Shown here: positions 34,079-46,100 of the stretch, piece by piece
Numbering within the stretch: position 1 is the stretch's first letter
Layout of the letters: every line of letters begins with the position of its first letter
Source of the DNA: Distichodus sexfasciatus
Lineage: Eukaryota > Chordata > Actinopteri > Characiformes > Distichodontidae
Assembly (NCBI GenBank): GCA_032718565.1
Contig: JAVGVS010000499.1
Coordinates: forward strand, 1-64,000
Length of the DNA stretch: 64,000 nt
Reading direction: 5' to 3'
Notes under the pieces: model-generated
Told to the model about the DNA's origin: nothing
Seen by the model: the letters and a program-made list of their open reading frames with translations, nothing else
Databases searched by the model: none
Position numbers and translations under genes: made by a program

Positions 34079-34476
34079 CTACTTCTAGGCTCGGTCTTTT
34101 CTCTGTGCTACCTCTAATCTCTCCCCCTCCTTCTCGGCACTTCTCCCTCCATCCCTCCCTCCCGTCTTTGCGAGGTGTGTGTGCGATGTAGCAGTAGGTG
34201 TGTGAGGTTTTGATGTGAGTGTCTGCATTGTGCCGCTCCTCATTGTTTCCTATTAGCCTGTTAAAGAGACAATGCCACTTTCAGCACCTTCAGCACTTTC
34301 AGTTAGCACATGGCCCACACACACACACACACACACACCCGCGCACACACACAGACACACACACACAGACACACACACACACACACACACACCGCCTTTA
34401 CTTTGATCCCCCAGTTGCAGACTCATTTAAACTCAATCAAAAGTGTCGCTAATTTTTGAAGTGATTAATTTTGATA
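33961..34476. repeat. Simple sequence: (TC)n at 34044-34075, (CA)n at 34313-34392
   Basis: Interspersed unique DNA shows no gene. Confidence 0.7.
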
Positions 34477-34930
34477 CTTCTTCCAGCCAGTCCCTCCAGG
34501 ATTTCGTAGGCTATTTTTGAAATTTTGCAGCCTAAAATGACTGATTTTGCGGAAGCTTTTCTAAAAATTTGTGATGGAAGTTTCATTGTTTTTAGGTGTT
34601 TTGTTGCAAGAAAGTTGTGGGGAAAAAATGCAATTTTGTCCACCTTTATAATGATTCCTTAACAATTAATTCAAATGAAGGGAATAAAACCACTATTATT
34701 GTTATTATTCATTAATCTTTTAGTTATTTTTGAAGATACGTGACACATTTTAATCACACGAGTTTCCTGTGTCTTCTAAATGTAACAAGGAAGTGAGTTA
34801 ACTGACGTATGGCTCAACGTTTTGTGGTGAACGACAATGGTTGGTCAAAAATTGCGGAAATGTTGTGGTTACTGGTCAAAATTGCATGGTAGTAATGAAT
34901 TCGCAGGGACTGGCTGAATTTGTGTAAATA
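34477..34930 (-). mobile_element. Non-autonomous DNA element, CAGTCCCT-type ends, copy 2
   Basis: GCCAGTCCCTCCAGGATTTC at the left and AATTCGCAGGGACTGGCTG at the right are inverted ends. The interior parallels 15780-16250 in reverse. Confidence 0.72.
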
Positions 34931-34984
34931 GTTGCGATTGCAACTTCGCTAGATCCTAAAGGGTCTGTCCAGTGTATTTGCTGG

Positions 34985-35102
34985 ATTTATGATGACAAAA
35001 AACAAACAAAATAAACCCAAAATAATTGTCAGATAATCGTTATTGAGGTAAAATGTGGAGTTAATCGTGATATTGATTTGAGCTCGTATTGTCCAGCCCT
35101 AT
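34985..35102 (-). mobile_element. hAT-like element end, GCTGGGCGATAC family
   Basis: Reverse of the 5' end: GGAGTTAATCGTGATATTGA followed by CGTATTGTCCAGCCCT. Confidence 0.55.
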
Positions 35103-35732
35103 AACTCAGGCACTTAGCTGGACTCCACTAGAATGCCGAAGTCCACAAACCGCATTCCACTAGAAAGCTTAGCTTGAAGCCGATTGGATTCCGAGTGTGT
35201 ACTGAGACCTTGTGATGTGTTAACACACGCACACACACACTCTCTCTCTCACACACATAATGCCACAATTTGGTCTGCATTCCAGGACGAATGAAAATTC
35301 TTTTGTGCGCTGCAGTGTTTTTTCATTCCGCGCATTCCCTCACAGGGATCAGTATTCCCCTTCAAACGGAACACTTTTGCCTCTTTTCTCCGTGCGGAAT
35401 GTCGCGTCATGCCGTCGCAGCCTTCGGACAGGCGTCCTTCTCGCTGCGTCTGACTCACGTTCATCTGATTCCCGACTCCGAAACAAAAATTTGGATTCAA
35501 GACCCATTTCAAGTTTTATTGCCAACAGTGGCTTCTTATTCTTTTTTTTTTTTTTTTTTCATTTTGTTTGGAAATGTTTTTCGTTGTTGGTTTTAACGTG
35601 AAAAACGAATGAACGGATGATACACGGATCTCTTATGGGTCAGTTGTTAGTGTAACGTTTAGAGAGTTGATCAGGAATAAATGATGAAATCATGAAATGA
35701 TTGATGATGTCAAGTGATGAAATTTTCTCATA
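35103..35732. other. No gene; poly(T) at 35540-35560
   Basis: Overlapping frames at 35249-35601 on both strands have no known motif. The rest is unremarkable. Confidence 0.4.
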
Positions 35733-35740
35733 CTGATCAG

Positions 35741-37078
35741 TAGGGTTGTGCAATATGGTGAAATATATCGAATGACGAAATTAAAATGGTTATCTTTTCA
35801 TATTATACGATAATATGAAATGACTTTACAGTTACGGTCACCAGTAAAGGTACCACTCAGCTACTCATCAGCAGAGTACCGTCCCCAAGCACTGGTCGGT
35901 TTTTCATTCAAATGTTTGGTTGAGTAATAAACTCATCAAGTTTCCACTTTTGCAAGTCAGTTCTGGACATATTGCGGCGTCCGCTGTGGTGTGAGTGCAG
36001 GCCATCTGATCCGCCTCCTGGAAAAAAAACGTTAACTGCGGAGTTCTTTCCATCCAGAAAAAGTCACTTTTAGCCAGCACACGCACCATTACAACTGTGA
36101 TTTAGCAAGCGTAAGTGCAGAGCTTTTAGACCGGGCAGCTATTTTTGCCCCTTAAACTGGCTAAATTGGATTAGAACATGCCCTCAATGCCTTTGTGCCA
36201 TGCACTAAGATCTTTAAATAACCTCCGTTATTACGCCAGACCCTTCAATAAAGCAGCGATGGGATTTCTGCAGCACACGGTCCAGTTGTGACTTATCTAA
36301 AGCAGCTCAGACAGTAGAGCTAGAGGTGTGAATCGCAAGTTTTATCACGATACAATATTATATCGATTGAGCAGATATTGATGCGCCGTCTTGCTTGGCA
36401 AGGGACGTCACAATAAGTATGATGTCTGATCGATGTTTTCATTTTGGATCGATGCTAGGGGCTCGTTGATCATTAAACCGATGTATCAGTGTTGGTTGAT
36501 GTATCGTTACATCCCTAGACTATAGACAATATAGTACTTTTTCTGTAAATTCAGTGTAAAATTCACCAGCAATATCTTGTGTCAGGCAGCAAAACACCAG
36601 CAAAACATTCATACGTTCATATGGAACGCCAGTGGTGCCTCAATTTACCTATATTTTTACGCAGTCGACAGTAAAACGCCTGTTTTCACGCTGTTTAATT
36701 AGTTAAAAGCGCCGTTTTTTGTGGTGCTCTAATATGCCTGCGTTTTTTATGCCGTTTTAACTTGTGGTCAAGTGGCGCTCTAGTAAGGTGCCTTTAAGGC
36801 GAACTGTGGCACCTTTTGCGGTCCATAGATCTGAGCGCGATTGTTTCGCACACAGACAAAAGGTTTTGCTTGTGTAAGTTCCACTGAACGCTCTGAATTA
36901 AGGCACAAATTTAACGCTATAATATTCTCTGTGCCTACATCCACGTGGCACCATGGTGACCACCGCAGACCCTCATCCAAACCATGAAAAAATATTGTAA
37001 ACCCAAAATAAACGATATGAAAGAGCATAATATGAAACGATAACCATTTGATATATTTCACCATATCGCACAACCCCA
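35741..37078. mobile_element. hAT-like element (1338 bp) with perfect palindromic 8-bp TSD
   Basis: Ends TAGGGTTGTGCAATATGGTG and CACCATATCGCACAACCCCA, flanked by CTGATCAG at 35733-35740 and 37079-37086. A SINE fragment (about 35827-35900) and another hAT-like element (36318-36516) lie inside. No transposase frame. With one TSD copy removed, the empty site is the perfect palindrome CTCATACTGATCAGTATGAG. Confidence 0.9.
36318..36516. mobile_element. hAT-like element nested in 35741-37078
   Basis: Ends CTAGAGGTGTGAATCGCAAG and GATGTATCGTTACATCCCTA. Interior GCAAGGGACGTCACAATAAG and GTATGATGTCTGATCGATG. Confidence 0.6.
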
Positions 37079-37086
37079 CTGATCAG

Positions 37087-37262
37087 TATGAGACAGTTTC
37101 ACCATTTGACATTTTTATTCCTGAGCTCAACCAGACATTGAAATCTTTTCTTTAATAAAAATCAACCTCCTATCCAATATGACGTGACATTATAATACGT
37201 ATGATGTCTGATCAATGTGTGGCTTATTGATTGAAGCTTATTGATCGGATGTATCAGTGTAC
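37087..37262. mobile_element. hAT-like element fragment flanking 35741-37078
   Basis: TGAGCTCAACCAGACATTGA, GTATGATGTCTGATCAATG and TGATCGGATGTATCAGTG match the family at 36318-36516 and 15050-15268. Confidence 0.5.
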
Positions 37263-37806
37263 ATTGCAGATGGAGTGGGGCAGGCTGGACATTACCACGA
37301 ATTTTGAGTTACAGTCCGTCTGATAGAGTGCAACAGGTCCCCGTTTTTAGCACTTGTTTGTGTGTGGTTTATTAATGCCTAACCCCATGGGCGCCCTCGG
37401 AGAGCAGAGCTTTTCACTTGTCTTCCGTTGTTTCCTCTTTTTCTCTCTCTCTCTCCAAACAAGGGGCAATGGCATGACGGGCGTCGCTCGAGAGAGCATC
37501 AATGTTGCCCGCTGGGACGAGAGACAGCTACGCTGTGTGAACCGGCCTGATAACGGCCTTTTAAACGAGTTCTTTTGAAAGGCGAGGAAGGAAGAAAGGA
37601 AGGAGGGAGGGAGGGACGGGACGAATGAGCGGCAGCGGTGGAGTGAGGGAGGGGGCAGACATTCAGAAAGGGGGGAGAGAAGTGCACCGTAAAACCAAAA
37701 AAAGCAGAGGCTTTAAAGAGAGATGACTGGAGTAAATGGCAGTTAGGCTGATTTGGGATTAAAAGGCACATACGGTGCCTTGGTAACGACTGATCGCGGT
37801 GTAATT
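37263..37806. other. Low-repeat segment, no gene
   Basis: GAAGG/GGGA-rich at 37580-37680. Otherwise unique-looking. Frames on both strands lack motifs. Confidence 0.4.
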
Positions 37807-38112
37807 ATTAGTGGTGTAAATCACAAGTTTCTTCACAATTCAATATTATATCGATTCACGGGCAACTGTTCAACGTGTCCCGATACCACGACGTCTGCAA
37901 CGATATGATTTTGATTTCTTTCAGTTTAGGAGCCAGCGACTGATGTGTGACAATATCATATGCCGATTTAACACGGTCACTTCCATTCATATCAAATCAC
38001 CTGCTCGGCGAGGGACGTTACAGTATGTATGATGTCTGATTAATGCTTTCATATTGAATTGATGCTGTGGGCACGGTGATCATTAGTCGATTGATGTATC
38101 ATTACACCCTTG
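37807..38112. mobile_element. hAT-like element, longer relative of 36318-36516
   Basis: GGTGTAAATCACAAGTTTCT at the left, GCGAGGGACGTTACAGTATG in the middle, TTGATGTATCATTACACCC at the right. Confidence 0.6.
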
Positions 38113-38182
38113 GTAAGTAGTGACTCTTTTTACATCAAGCAGGAAAATTAACACGCGTATAGTGGTGGAACATGATATCGGA

Positions 38183-39118
38183 GTAGTGCTGGATGATAAA
38201 ATGATATCGATACTTTTTTAAAACATTTTAAATTTTTAGAGGACAGTGATATGGCTTTAATGGCCAGACTATACACACAATTAAAAGAGTTGGCGTGACG
38301 TTGAAACAGCAGCTAACTACGGAACCGGATTATCTTGGTTATCTTGTGATCTCGAGATATCAAAAGTTGTGATCTCAAGATGACAAACCCATTTTAATTT
38401 CCTTGCTGGTAAAACTGCAAATATCTGAGCTACCATTCTCGTGGCCACCAACGCGAAATTATATACACTGATATGATAGTGGTCATGATATGATTGACAT
38501 GCGGCTGTTTTGACAAATGTTGTAAATTTGTAAAAACAAATGTGTTTGTCCACAATGATAATAACACATCGTCAAAATACTAAACCTTTGGGATTACAGG
38601 CAGAAAAGCATAATAATTAGCGCTATAGCGAAGGACAACGCTAATATGGAAGAGGAAATATACAATGTTGTTATTTGAACAAGCGGGTGCGCTAATTATA
38701 CAATGCCGCTATTTGAACAATAGAGGGCATTGAAAATGTTACATAAATGTATGCAGTCTAAACCATAAGTCACGCAAAGCTGAAACGTGGTCAGTAAGGA
38801 AGGATGGTGACCCCTTTCTTCAATGTTTACTACATCAGCTGCTTTTGTGCTACTTTTTGTGACTTTTGCTTGGACCCCGCGTATTGCCGCTTTTGGCTAT
38901 ATTTAATTATTTTATTTTTTTAAAGGCTTTTTATTTATAGTTTGATACAAACCGATAATGAACAAATATTTAAGCTATGATGAGCATTCCTTACTGTAAA
39001 TTAGTAATATAGTTGCCAGTATAAACTCCAACCAGAATGTGGGATTGAATATTGTGATGAGCATCGAGATCGAGCAGCACCGCAAAAAATATTGTGATTA
39101 TATTTTTGACCATATCAG
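38183..39118. mobile_element. Probable DNA element, GTGCTGGATGATAAAATGATATCG end
   Basis: The left end GTGCTGGATGATAAAATGAT resembles hAT-like ends. The right side has AGATCGAGCAGCACCGCAAA and ATATTTTTGACCATATCAGG. The right terminus is uncertain. AT-rich, non-coding. Confidence 0.35.
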
Positions 39119-39592
39119 GAGGTTTTTGGCAGCAGGGCCTTGTGGGTGAACGTGTGCTGCTCTTGGCCGACGTGCTGAGTCATGATGGAGGAGTTTGGGC
39201 TGGTGGTGGTGTGTGCGTGTGTGTGTGTGAGTGGGTTTGAGCTGAATGATCTTATAGTTGGCTCAGGGTGGACGGAGGGATTCACTTCTTTCACATGATT
39301 CATTATAAACCACAGAAAGCAGTGACTCATCACAAAACAGTGTGGGGACGGAGGAGAAGACTGGAATAGAAGATTATATAGAAGACTAAATTCTTATGTA
39401 TCATACATTATTCTCTTTGCATATTCATTTTATTTAACGCATAATATTAATAATTAAATGTTTATTATGGTATTGAATATTTAACATGACACTTTAGCAC
39501 TCAGTCATTCATAATTATATATATTTTGCATGTAATATACATTATTCAGTGATCACTCAATTATCGTCCAAAAACATGAGTGCTTTTACTAG
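39119..39592. other. No gene seen
   Basis: A (GT)n-like tract lies at 39207-39232; the rest is AT-rich without recognised features. Confidence 0.4.
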
Positions 39593-40450
39593 GGGTCGAC
39601 CGATTATCGGTGTCGATATTTAGCATTTTTATGGCTATTGATATATGTTGTTGTTTTTTTTTAATCAGACATGCCAATAAAATAAATTCTAAAATGTGCT
39701 ACTGTGGCTCTGATTAGGTTACGTTAGGAGTTTAGTCTCAACCAGAGGTGGAAAGTTACGAATTACATTTACTCACGTTACTGTAATTGAGTAGTTTTTG
39801 TGAGTAATTTGTAATTTTTTAAGTAGTTTTTTGAAATAGGTAATTTTACTTTTACTCAAGTACATTTTGACCCAAGTATTTTACTTCGCTACATTGGAAA
39901 ACCCCCGTTACTGAGTAAAAAGATGAAATGCAGGGAAAAAAACTATCCGCCTGAACTAAAAGGAAAATGCGCGGGCATTCAGGCGCGGCATTCCCACTAT
40001 TTTAATGTAGCCTATCGTTGGATGATGGCTGGTGCCGAGCAAGAAGTAGTTTGCACATTATACCTCTCGACAGGTTGTAAACATTATGCAGTTAATTTGT
40101 TTTAAAAACAACTAGTGCTGGATTGGATTTATGACTAGTCCCTTTTTTACATCAAGCAATTGAAAGTAACTAAGTAACTTTTACTCAAAGTAAATTTTAA
40201 ATTAAGTACTTTTTTAGTTTTACTCGAGTAGATTTTTAGATGGGTACTTTTACTTTTACTTGAGTAGAATTTAAGCAAAGTAAAGATATTTTTACTTAAT
40301 TACAATTTTTCAGTACTTTTTCCACCTCTGGTCTCAACACTGAAGACTTTGTGATTGAAGGATTATAAAAAGTTCTTACAAATGTTCATTTTTATAGCAG
40401 ACATATATCGGTTCAGAATATCAGTTATTGTTCTCCTTGAATTATCCCAG
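39593..40450 (+). mobile_element. GTCGACCGATTATCGG-family element interrupted by a hAT-like element
   Basis: Left end GGGGTCGACCGATTATCGG. The sequence stops at 39742 and resumes at 40339 with ACTGAAGACTTTGTG, contiguous in other copies (compare ACTGAAGACTTGTTGTCGC at about 42330). Confidence 0.65.
39743..40330. mobile_element. hAT-like element (588 bp), CAGAGGTGGAAAGT ends, perfect 8-bp TSD
   Basis: Ends CAGAGGTGGAAAGTTACG and TACTTTTTCCACCTCTG, flanked by GTCTCAAC at 39735-39742 and 40331-40338. The arms are rich in TTTTACTCAAGTA-type words and largely complementary. The middle (39910-40110) is unique and non-coding; its 60-codon frame has no known motif. Confidence 0.9.
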
Positions 40451-40464
40451 AATAAATCAAACCG

Positions 40465-40557
40465 CTCCCACAACTTTATTGTAACAAAACGCCTAAAAAC
40501 ACAGCAACTTTCATCACAACAATCTCAAAAAAGGCCCGGGAAATCCTGGAGGGACTG
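40465..40557 (+). mobile_element. CAGTCCCT-type element, 3' end
   Basis: CTAAAAACACAGCAACTTTC, then AAATCCTGGAGGGACTG. Confidence 0.65.
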
Positions 40558-40560
40558 ATA

Positions 40561-41790
40561 TATATTTATTTATCGGATGACAGAAGTTGGTTAGTGTTCA
40601 TTAAGGACTAATTACCTTTAGGACCGAATGGAGCAACATGTGTTTGATGTAAATGAACTTAATTATTTCACTTGTAATATCAGTGTCTGCTTTTACAGCA
40701 TCGACTCGACTCGACTCGACTCGGCTCGGCTCGGCGCAGTGCTACTCGGCAGCACTCCTCCGTCTCTTTGTGTCTATTTCTCCAATTTGTAAATGAACGC
40801 GGGCGGCCGTCAGGATCAGAGGCGCTGCGGCGGCACTTTATCAGAAACTAAAAAATTGGGATGCGCTGCTGGCCAGAGTCCTTTGAAATCGGGAAGGCAG
40901 AGATGAAACTGTGCCAATTAAAGACACTCCACTGCCACGGATGAAACTGCGTGTGTGTGTGTTCTTAAGTGTACGTATATCGTTATTTTTGGATTTTGAT
41001 GTTGGGCTTCGATTTAGTTTTAAGAAGTGCATTGAAGTGTGCACAAAACAAGGAGTTGTATCTTAGAGGAGAGCATCCTGACCCACGCTCATGTACGGTG
41101 CACCGATACATCGTTTTTACATCTGTCCTCCACCCAAAATTTCTCCACGTGGCCCAGAACACGTCCCGCCTCGGCCGCCGCCCCCCTTTAGCCACTCACA
41201 AATTACAGGTTTTGGGTCGGCGACGTTGCGGTGCCCGCCCGGGTGCTGGCATGGGTAGCCCGCGGCTACGGCTTTCCCAAACCAGTTTGTTCCAGGACTC
41301 TACCTTACCATTAGCTGCCAGGGGAGAGATTAGCTCCTAAAACGCTCCCAGCTGGAGCCGAGCGCAATCTTCAGTCACTCTGTTTGCATGAGTGTGTGTA
41401 TATGTGTGTGTGGGATATTCCCTGCTGTAGTTATTCTGCTCGTACTCCTCAATTTTGGAGAGGTATTTTAGTGCCCACGCTGCGACATCGCTGTATCAAT
41501 AGGGCGGTGTGCACTGGCACTAGTGTAGAGTTTTTAACCTTATTATAATTGCACTCTTATAAATTCACTCTATATATTCCTGTTTATTAGTTTTTACAAC
41601 AAATACAGATTTTGACTTAAGCTTCTTTAGTAATTGATTTTCGTCGGCTGTTATAAACGCTGACTCAGAAATATTTGTAATTGTTGATATCGTCTGATAA
41701 CAACAACGCCCTGATTTATTGGTTCGGCGAAAAAAGGGAACTCGATTCGTTTGCACATGACTTTGGCACATGTGGACTTATACTGTTAAT
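40561..41790. other. Low-repeat intron 1 segment, no gene
   Basis: A short GACTC/GGCTC pentamer repeat lies at 40699-40735. 40800-40950 and 41150-41370 are GC-balanced, unique-looking DNA. Frames around 40969-41340 are not supported by motifs. Confidence 0.35.
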
Positions 41791-41888
41791 GCTCTTTACA
41801 AGAGTCCGACCGATAAATCAGTGTGGCGATATTATCGGACGATCTCAGCTAATCACAGATCATTCGTGTCAGTATTTAAAACAAATGA

Positions 41889-41915
41889 TAAATAATAATA
41901 ATAATAATAATAAAT
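41889..41915 (+). repeat. (AAT)n microsatellite
   Basis: Follows a small GTCGACCGATTATCGG-family remnant (GTCCGACCGATAAATCAG, about 41806-41850). Confidence 0.85.
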
Positions 41916-42128
41916 TATAATAAATAGGCAGAAGTTGAAATCAGCATTGCTCTTAAAATGGATGGTATAAAATATATACCCTGTGAGTCAAAAAAGAGGG
42001 AGCGCTGATGGCAAATATCGACTGATTTTTAAAATAGATTTAAGCTGATTCTAAAAGCCCAAATTATGTGTAAAGCTAAGAACTCCCTTTTCTGAATATG
42101 TGTATTTATAGTCTTCTATATCCACTCT

Positions 42129-42500
42129 AAGGGTCGACCGATTATTGGCCGGGCTGATTATCGGGGGCGGATATTAGTTATTTCGCTGATTAACGGTATC
42201 GGTGTTTCATTTGGACCATCACTACTATTAAGTAATTACAAGGTGACGCTACTGTGGCTCCACTGCCGTCTCTTCTCTCTGTGTCGTTTGCTCTTGGCTT
42301 TATGTTACACGACAGTAGCCAGTCAACACTGAAGACTTGTTGTCGCTCACACCGCACACACACACGAGCGTAGTAGAAGAGGAGAGTTTCAACTGAGCTT
42401 GGTGTTTGTCAAACTAAAAAATGTGACATATTTTCGTTATTTTTTAATATCGGTTCCAAATATCGGTTATCGGCCCAGTTAACTAGCAATGATCAGTATC
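42129..42500 (+). mobile_element. GTCGACCGATTATCGG-family element, one of the fullest copies
   Basis: AAGGGTCGACCGATTATTGG at the left. The interior has CGCTACTGTGGCTCCACTGC, CCAGTCAACACTGAAGACTT and GAGGAGAGTTTCAACTGAGC. GGTTATCGGCCCAGTTAACT is at the right. Non-coding. Confidence 0.65.
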
Positions 42501-44440
42501 GATATCAGCGTTTTCCACCAAATCACATCCGCTGACGCACTACCAGACTTATCCTTCCACAACATTAACATCTGCCTGGCACATAACCCTAGTTATATAA
42601 AATATGGCATGAAAATCTTTCTGCTTAAAGGGAAGGTGTCACGTTCTTTTGATCAACTTTGTATAAACAGCTCTAAACAACTTTGTGTCGTTCGCTCTAT
42701 CTAGCTGTTGTTAGCGCAGCAAAGGGGTAGGCTAGGCTAAGTTAAATCATCTCAAAGTCATAACTAGGGTTATAGCATACTTAAAGTATACTGTACAGAT
42801 ATACAGAGAGACGAGACGACGTGGCTCCAGTTTTTGCAGTGCAATAGGAAATAAAGAACAGAGAACAAATAATGCACACAGAATAAACGACATGTAAAAA
42901 TCCGTCAGGTTGTAGAGCAGGGTTAAGTGGGTAACCTGAGGGATGAGCGATGTAAGAGTGATGTGAAGGCTGTTTAGTTTTGAGTAAACTAGTTTTGGAA
43001 TTACAAGAGGTGGGTGAACTAGCCTCCACGCCAGCCTAGCTTCTTAGTTGTTTACACGCATCAAACTCATGCACTGTTGTCTGTAAACACTTTACACGTT
43101 AAGGTTTTTTTGAAGCGTGCCGTTTTGTTTGTAGCATCAGTAGTTTTACTTAAACTTTACTTAAGAGTGGTTACTTCCTTCACAGCCCTTGATATGCACA
43201 TTTATTGATAGCTAAGTTGTTGAAGTTCAGTGACGTCTTGGTTCTCATTGACAGACAGGCAACAGCTTATTATTAGAAGCTGTGTGTCTAACGTCGATAG
43301 ACAGACAGATAGACAGACAGATAGATAGATACTTCATTTTCATTGGAGACAAGCGCAGTACTCAATATACCCGGTACTTAATATGGCAGCTACAGTTTTG
43401 ATGTGTGTACAGGTTTATCCTATGATTAGCTCATGTCTAATCACGGGATAAAAATATCTGTGTACTGTGCACTGATCCTGAGCCACATTTTATTTCTTCA
43501 CATCTTGCTTCCAGAGAGCCAGACTTGCTTTCTCTTTTTATGTAATCTTGCGACACAGTTCTCCAAGCTTCACCAAGGAAGTTATAAAAACATGAGGGCT
43601 GGCTCAAGACTTTCACGCAGTGCTGTTTATTACGTTTCGTTTCTGCTTTCTTATCTAAAGGATGTGTGTGTTGCTGGTGTAATTGATGTGGAGATACATA
43701 TCAAGTTCCTTTTAGTAACAACAGCAGTTGGTGGTGTTTTGTAATAACATCAAGCTTTTCCTCTTCTGCAGAATGTTTGATTGCGTTTGGGGATGTTAAC
43801 CTTCTCGTATCTGTGGTGGTGGTGGTGTTGTCAGAGGAGTAAAGCAGATCTACCAGTTAACATGCACACGAACGCAGTGAATTTACCTCCTGTACAGCGT
43901 ATCCACCAGCCAGTTAGCAAAGCGAAAGTTGTAGAGGGATTAGAGACGGGGGTCGTGGCATTGGCGGGTGCTTTATGTGGGTCCTTGTGGGATGGGTTGG
44001 GGGTCTGGTGGGTTTGGTGGGTGGTGGTGGTGGTGAGGGGAGGCGAGTCTGTTGCTTGTTTCCATTCCTCCAGCTCCTCCGTTTTTCATTAAGAAGCGGA
44101 GTGCGCTGAGCCGCTGCATCCATTGTGAATACTCACTAATTGCTACACAGCCTCATTTGTATTCCTCCTTAAACGCTAGGCCTACCAGCCTCTACCTCTC
44201 TCATTAAGCACCTCTCTCTCTCTCTTCCTCTCCCTCTATCTCTCTATCCCTTTGTCGCCTGGAGGAAGGAGCTGCCGCTGTGTTTATTTGGATGTAGCTC
44301 GAGTGTAAATGGGGAAGTTGCCGGTGAAGGTCTAATACAGCCGATGACAACTAAAAGTCTGTGCTAACGGACGACTTGCTTTCTCACTGCTCGATTTTAT
44401 TAGAAATCAGAAAGTTAAAAAGCCGGCAACCTTATGAGAA
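42501..44440. other. Intron 1 sequence, no gene; (GACA/GATA)n at 43296-43332
   Basis: A GT/GG-rich patch lies at 43960-44045 and a (TC)n at 44212-44250. 44085-44200 is unique-looking, with TACTCACTAATTGCTACACA. Frames up to 103 codons lack recognisable domains. Confidence 0.4.
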
Positions 44441-44908
44441 TAGCTGCAATATATACAATAAAACCGATCGATATGCTGTTAACGCAAATTCAGCCAATCC
44501 CCGCAAACTCATTACTACCGTGGAACTTAGACCAGTTCCTGCAACTTATCTGCAGTTTTTGGCCAATCATTGTGATTTCCTGCAAAACGTTGAGACATAC
44601 GTTAGCGAACTCACTTCCTTGTTACGTTTGGAAGACGCAGGAAACGTGTGATAAAAACGCCTCACAGTTACCTTACTCAAAAATAACGAAATGATTAATG
44701 TTCATAAAAATATAAGTGGTTTTGTTCCCTTCATTTTAATTAACTGTTTAAGAATCATTATAAAAGGCTTTGACTTTGACTTGCTCCCGCAACTATTGCA
44801 ACAAAATGCCTAAAATCACAGCAACTTTCAACGGAATTTTTTTTTTCATCGACATTTTGGGCAGCAACAATCTCAAAAAAGGCCCGTGAAGTCCTGTGGG
44901 GACTGACT
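44441..44908 (+). mobile_element. CAGTCCCT-type element, copy 3
   Basis: CAGCCAATCCCCGCAAACTC to CCTGTGGGGACTGAC; body as at 15780-16250. Confidence 0.7.
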
Positions 44909-45170
44909 AGGGCTGGGCGATATGATACCAAATCAATATCACATCAATATTAATCAAACATTTTACTTTGATTACAGTTAATGAACGATTATTTTGTTTT
45001 GTGTTTTTTTGTGTGTGTTTTTTGCCCTCGTCGTTTTATGGAATTTAGCAGATGCTCTTATCCAGAGTAACTTCAAATGCTGAGGTCACATTTTGTTGTG
45101 GTGCACTGTGTGCTGTGCTGTGCTGTGCTGTGCAAACTCCCTAACTTTTATGCTACCAACTGCCTGATTG
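44909..45170. mobile_element. hAT-like element 5' end followed by SINE fragments
   Basis: AGGGCTGGGCGATATGATAC begins right after the previous element. 45040-45075 resembles a reversed SINE tail (TTAGCAGATGCTCTTATCCA). 45075-45170 has pieces of family 1 in both orientations. Confidence 0.55.
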
Positions 45171-45815
45171 CTAACACAGAGAGAGGAGGAGTTTTTCAGA
45201 TCCTCAATCCCGACCGCTTTGGGCTTTTATCTTTTGGTGCTGGCGCTTTTACCGACTCCATGCGTCCCCCATGTGATTTCTGCTCCTGTTAGTCCTCAAC
45301 CGCACTTCTGGCCTCCAAGGAGCGTCCTGGCCCACAAAGCAGGCGCAAATAAAAATCTCTGAAATACAATTAAAGGCTTTTAAGCAGAAGGTACGAGGTT
45401 TAGCAGGGTGCCAGCAGCGCTATGAGGCTCGGCTCCAAAGAATTATTTGCTTTAATTAAACACACCTACTGATTTACAAGTAGAACAGAGTCTGTCTTCA
45501 TCGGCGCCTCTGCAAACCTTAAAAACACTGTAGTCTCAGAGCGATTTTTTGACGTCACGATAACGGTGTAGCCCTTAAATCATGAAGTTAGGTCCAGCAG
45601 CCAGAGATTGGAGACTGGAAAGTATTTGGAGCATAATTGGAAATATTCGGACGCATTTACGCATTTACTTCTGCTTTTGTGCACGGAATAACGGTAGCCG
45701 ATCATGTAAAAGCTGTTCGCCGCCATCTTGCAGCTCCGGTATGTAGATAAATGCTAAGCACCACCCCAGTCCGACAGCAGATTGGAACGCCGTCACTCAC
45801 AAAACCACTCCAGGG
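45171..45815. other. Low-repeat segment, no gene
   Basis: 45340-45480 is unique-looking with AAAGAATTATTTGCTTTAAT. No coding signal; the two overlapping frames at 45077-45362 lack motifs. Confidence 0.35.
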
Positions 45816-45910
45816 GTGGGTTTCCAGAAAGCGTAGTTGCTAACATATTGCTAACTACATTAGCAACACTATGTTAGTGCTAACGTAGCTAGTAGTTGTT
45901 AAACGCGCCC
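45816..45910. mobile_element. GGGTGCGTTTCCCAAAAGC-type element fragment
   Basis: GGGGTGGGTTTCCAGAAAGC followed by TAGTTGCTAACATATTGC resembles the left part of 51563-52522 and ends in GCGCCCC. A short, non-amplified relative. Confidence 0.5.
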
Positions 45911-46100
45911 CAGTTCAGTCAAAACTTCCCCTTTATATTTTAGCTGATAAATAACAACAACCCACGTTCTACTCACAATACAGCTTTTACTTGATATTTT
46001 AGTGTTTAATTCGGACACACGTCCATCGCATTATTGTGACACGGCTGAGTCGCGGCTCAGGGGATTGTGGGAAATGTAGTTCTCTTCCAGATAGATATAT

